Of a stretch of 21,019 nt of DNA, positions 19,303 through 21,019 are shown one piece after another (position 1 is the stretch's first letter; the number at the start of each line of letters is the position of its first letter). Source of the DNA: Haplomitrium mnioides (taxonomy: Eukaryota; Marchantiophyta; Haplomitriopsida; Calobryales); NCBI GenBank assembly GCA_049999725.1, contig JBNGIS010031197.1:1-21019 (forward strand), in the 5' to 3' direction. The notes beneath the pieces were generated by a model that was not told the origin of the DNA, made no database searches, and saw only the letters and a program-made list of their open reading frames with translations. Made by a program: the position numbers and the translations under genes.

Positions 19303-19953
19303 CTGAAATTAAGAAACATAAAAGAGTCCAAGGATTGTTTAAAAAAATATAACAAGTGTTATTTATCCAAAATACTAGCCAATATTGCTGCGAAGGACCC
19401 ATGGACACTACACAACACTAACGACTATCCAAGCGTGCAATGAATCTAGAGTCATTGCATGCAAGGACCTTGGATTCCATTCGCACATGGATTTTAAATT
19501 CCAGACGAGAAGGGAATCTAGATTCCATGCGCGTATAGACTTTAGAGTTCTTGCACGCTTGGGTCGTAGAGTCTAAGCGCGCATGGAGTCCGTAGTTGAG
19601 ACATCTAGACCTTGGAGTCCATGCACACATGGACCATTGTGTTCAAGTGAACGTGGACCTTGGAGTCCATATGCACATTGACTCTGGTGTCATTGCGAGC
19701 AGGAATATGAGAGTCTATGCATGCATGGAATCCATTGTCCTTGCGCAGAATAACAAGGGAGTCCATGCGCGCATGGACCTTTGAGTCCATAGTCACATGG
19801 ACTTGAGAGTCGATGAGCTTATAGACACCAAGGTCCAAGCACGTTGGAGTTTGGAGTCAATGAATGCATGGACTTTAGAGTCTAGGGACGTCTAGATTGT
19901 GAAATGCAGAATAGACTATACATCTTATAAGAAAAGGAAATATAAGTTGTTAC
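19303..19953 (-). other. Putative intron of the two-exon pseudogene
   Basis: On minus it begins GTAACAAC and ends TTTCTTAATTTCAG, with a pyrimidine-rich run before AG. It separates two stretches that read in the same phase. Most of it (about 19422-19898) is a 24-bp minisatellite. Confidence 0.5.
19422..19898. repeat. 24-bp palindromic minisatellite
   Basis: About 20 degenerate units of roughly 24 bp (range 20-26) with a consensus near ttggagtccatgcgcgcatg plus gacc. The core is self-complementary: gtccatgcgcgcatggac at 19761-19778 is a perfect 18-bp palindrome. Because the unit is a palindrome and a multiple of three, both strands read as 8-residue repeats (for example LGVHAHMD on plus and DSKVHARM on minus). 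Units of other lengths shift the frame, and stops occur. Confidence 0.88.
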
Positions 19954-20306
19954 CTTGTTGTAGTTGTAGGCCTCTTGTAAATCATTGGTGAAAGAATCTC
20001 TTGGCTTCATTTCGTTGAAGCAGAACTTCTTTAGTTATATCTTTAATAGGGTGATCACGTCCTCAGATTGCACAAGAAGCCCAATGTGGGCTCTATGCCC
20101 CTTGTGAATCATTGTAACTTGGACCAAAAAGCCCATGTTGAATTTTGCACCTTCACCTTGGAAAATTTAAAGATGATGGTCAATGTCTCTAATAGTCTCG
20201 CAAGAAAATAGCCATTCGTTGGCTAATTTATGGGGCTCAAATGTCTTTAAAACATTGGTATACCAATTAGTTGAGCTGGTTTTGGAGCAATGGCTATAGA
20301 TGCCAT

Positions 20307-20700
20307 TTTTTCTGATGTGGAAATGAGTGAAAATTTGCGAGTAAAAATGTATGATAAAGAATTCACAAAAAATGGAAGGGAAAAAAAAGTCAAATCACAA
20401 GAAATAGGGGAAATATACATGACAAGTAAATGGAAGCTTGAAAGTGACTTCACAACAATGGAAAAAAACTTTCCATTGTCTTTGATTTTATACCCAAATT
20501 TTAGAAAACACATTCTCTGCCAAAAACAATTTGCAGAGCTCTTCACACATAGGTTTGCATGGTGGAAAAAAAACATTAGTATATAGAGCACTTTTTATTT
20601 TCATCTTTCCATTTTTGTTTCCGTTTCCTTCTAAAGAATTTCACTATTTTGTCATTTTGTGAAATTTTCTCAAAAAATCCATATTTTGAGTATACTAGCA
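20307..20700. other. No gene; possible promoter region
   Basis: AT-rich with A and T runs. On minus, CTCTATATACTA (TATATA at 20580-20585) lies about 275 bases before the pseudogene ATG and could be a TATA box, but such strings are common in AT-rich DNA. The overlapping open frames on both strands are compositionally poor. Confidence 0.4.
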
Positions 20701-21018
20701 TCAACAAAGAATGCTAGTAGTGGGTCTCACAACAGCCTTTATAATATTGACTTTGTCCACATCTACAGCAATACCCTCCTTTGACACTCTATGTCCTAGC
20801 AATGATCCTTCAGTCATTGCTATAAAGCTCTTCTCAGGGTGCAGCTCTAGCTGTCCCCATCTACATCTCTTGAATGTTTTTCTGAGATGATCAAGGTGAT
20901 CCTCTTTTGATCCATACACGCAGAAATCATCCAGAAATATCTCTACAAAATCTCTCAGATATGGTTTGAAAATTTGTGCCATAGCTCTCTGGAAAGTTGC
21001 TGGAGCATTACACAGCCC
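20701..21018 (-). pseudogene. Reverse transcriptase fragment of gypsy element 3
   Basis: The frame is open to the right edge of the window and reads GLCNAPATFQRAMAQIFKPY, then FVEIFLDDFCVYGSKEDHL, then HPEKSFIAMTEGSLLGHRVS and KEGIAVDVDKVNIIK. These are the palm of Ty3/gypsy RT, with an intact DD pair. It then leaves the family near 20715, at RPTTS, and meets a stop at 20701-20703. It is closer in style to element 2 (DDF-x-VY-x-SK, LLGH, SK) than to element 1, but clearly a separate copy. The upstream part of the element lies beyond the window. RNase H and integrase are missing on the left, so it is truncated. Confidence 0.85.
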
Positions 21019-21019
21019 A

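Larger units (their letters stand above)
18856..20306 (-). pseudogene. Degenerate two-exon gene of unknown function
   Basis: Exon 1 starts at ATG 20306 (MASIAIAPKPAQLIG). After a small frameshift near 20260 it reads LKTFEPHKLANEWLFSCET, GEGAKFNMGFLVQVTMIHKG and HIGLLVQSEDVITLL to DLQEAYNYNK at 19954, with two in-frame TAA stops (20167-20169, 20035-20037). The donor AACAAG|GTAACAAC and the acceptor TTTCTTAATTTCAG|AT bound a 651-bp intron. Exon 2 starts at 19302 in the matching phase (ISQLLSDFVSVYPNANRKE), has one TAG (19195-19197), then runs open to 18856 through a basic, proline-containing segment (PARKRKEVDLVDAP, KTKK, LLKKKLIPPP) that resembles a nuclear localisation signal. The product is not recognised. 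It could be a host gene fragment or a transposon-borne gene. The splice-phase agreement is the main support. Confidence 0.5.

Noticed and set aside
18884-19408. 174-codon open frame on minus, the longest in the window
   Set aside because: It runs through the putative splice acceptor in a different phase. The competing frame fits the intron phase, continues exon 1, and gives the more protein-like basic segment, so this one is probably a shadow. This remains arguable.
19596-19838. Possible repeat protein with HAHMD/HARMD units
   Set aside because: Both strands give the same kind of peptide because the unit is palindromic. Frame changes and stops occur across the array, and it lies between splice signals.
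20290-20586. 98-codon plus-strand frame
   Set aside because: AT-rich, lysine-heavy, no recognisable domain, and it overlaps the upstream region of the minus-strand pseudogene.
1-21019. tRNA, rRNA, CRISPR array, bacterial operon or immune system
   Set aside because: No cloverleaf, rRNA-like stretch, spacer-repeat pattern or prokaryotic gene was seen. The palindromic array at 19.4-19.9 kb lacks unique spacers of constant length.

Overview
The window looks like plant nuclear DNA from a repeat-rich, probably large genome. It is dominated by long terminal repeat (LTR) retrotransposons of the Ty3/gypsy superfamily, most of them broken by stops, frameshifts and nested insertion. The only sign of a non-transposon gene is one degenerate remnant that keeps splice signals. 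There are no bacterial features, no tRNA or rRNA genes and no CRISPR. I cannot name the species. Every recognisable element core lies on the minus strand.

Layout from left to right. 1-209 is a flank that contains an LTR fragment (from about 61) of the same family as the element at 8016-11.9 kb. 210-8015 is a complete non-autonomous element with very long (about 3 kb), GC-rich LTRs (210-3204 and 5051-8015) around a 1.85 kb internal domain that encodes only a broken Gag-like protein with one CCHC zinc knuckle. Each LTR contains three nested classes of tandem repeat (24, about 155 and about 40 bp). 8016-about 11.9 kb is a decayed chromovirus-like gypsy element (element 1) read leftward: 5' LTR with a TATA box, a Met-type primer binding site, gag, protease, RT, RNase H and integrase, cut off inside integrase by the long-LTR element. 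11.9-14.6 kb holds no clear gene. It does contain a roughly 600-bp plus-strand segment related to part of the long LTRs, and a GA microsatellite with an assembly gap. 14.64-18.4 kb is a second decayed gypsy element (gag, protease, RT, RNase H; no integrase seen). 18856-20306 is an apparent two-exon pseudogene whose intron contains a 24-bp palindromic minisatellite. From 20701 to the right edge is the RT of a third gypsy element.

Nothing here forms a working pathway. The elements show successive insertion, loss of active-site residues, and decay. The items most worth a second look are the two-exon pseudogene with its palindromic minisatellite intron, the repeat-packed long LTRs, the LTR-related segment lying in the opposite orientation at 13.05-13.65 kb, and the mismatched flanks of the long-LTR element, which suggest recombination rather than simple insertion.
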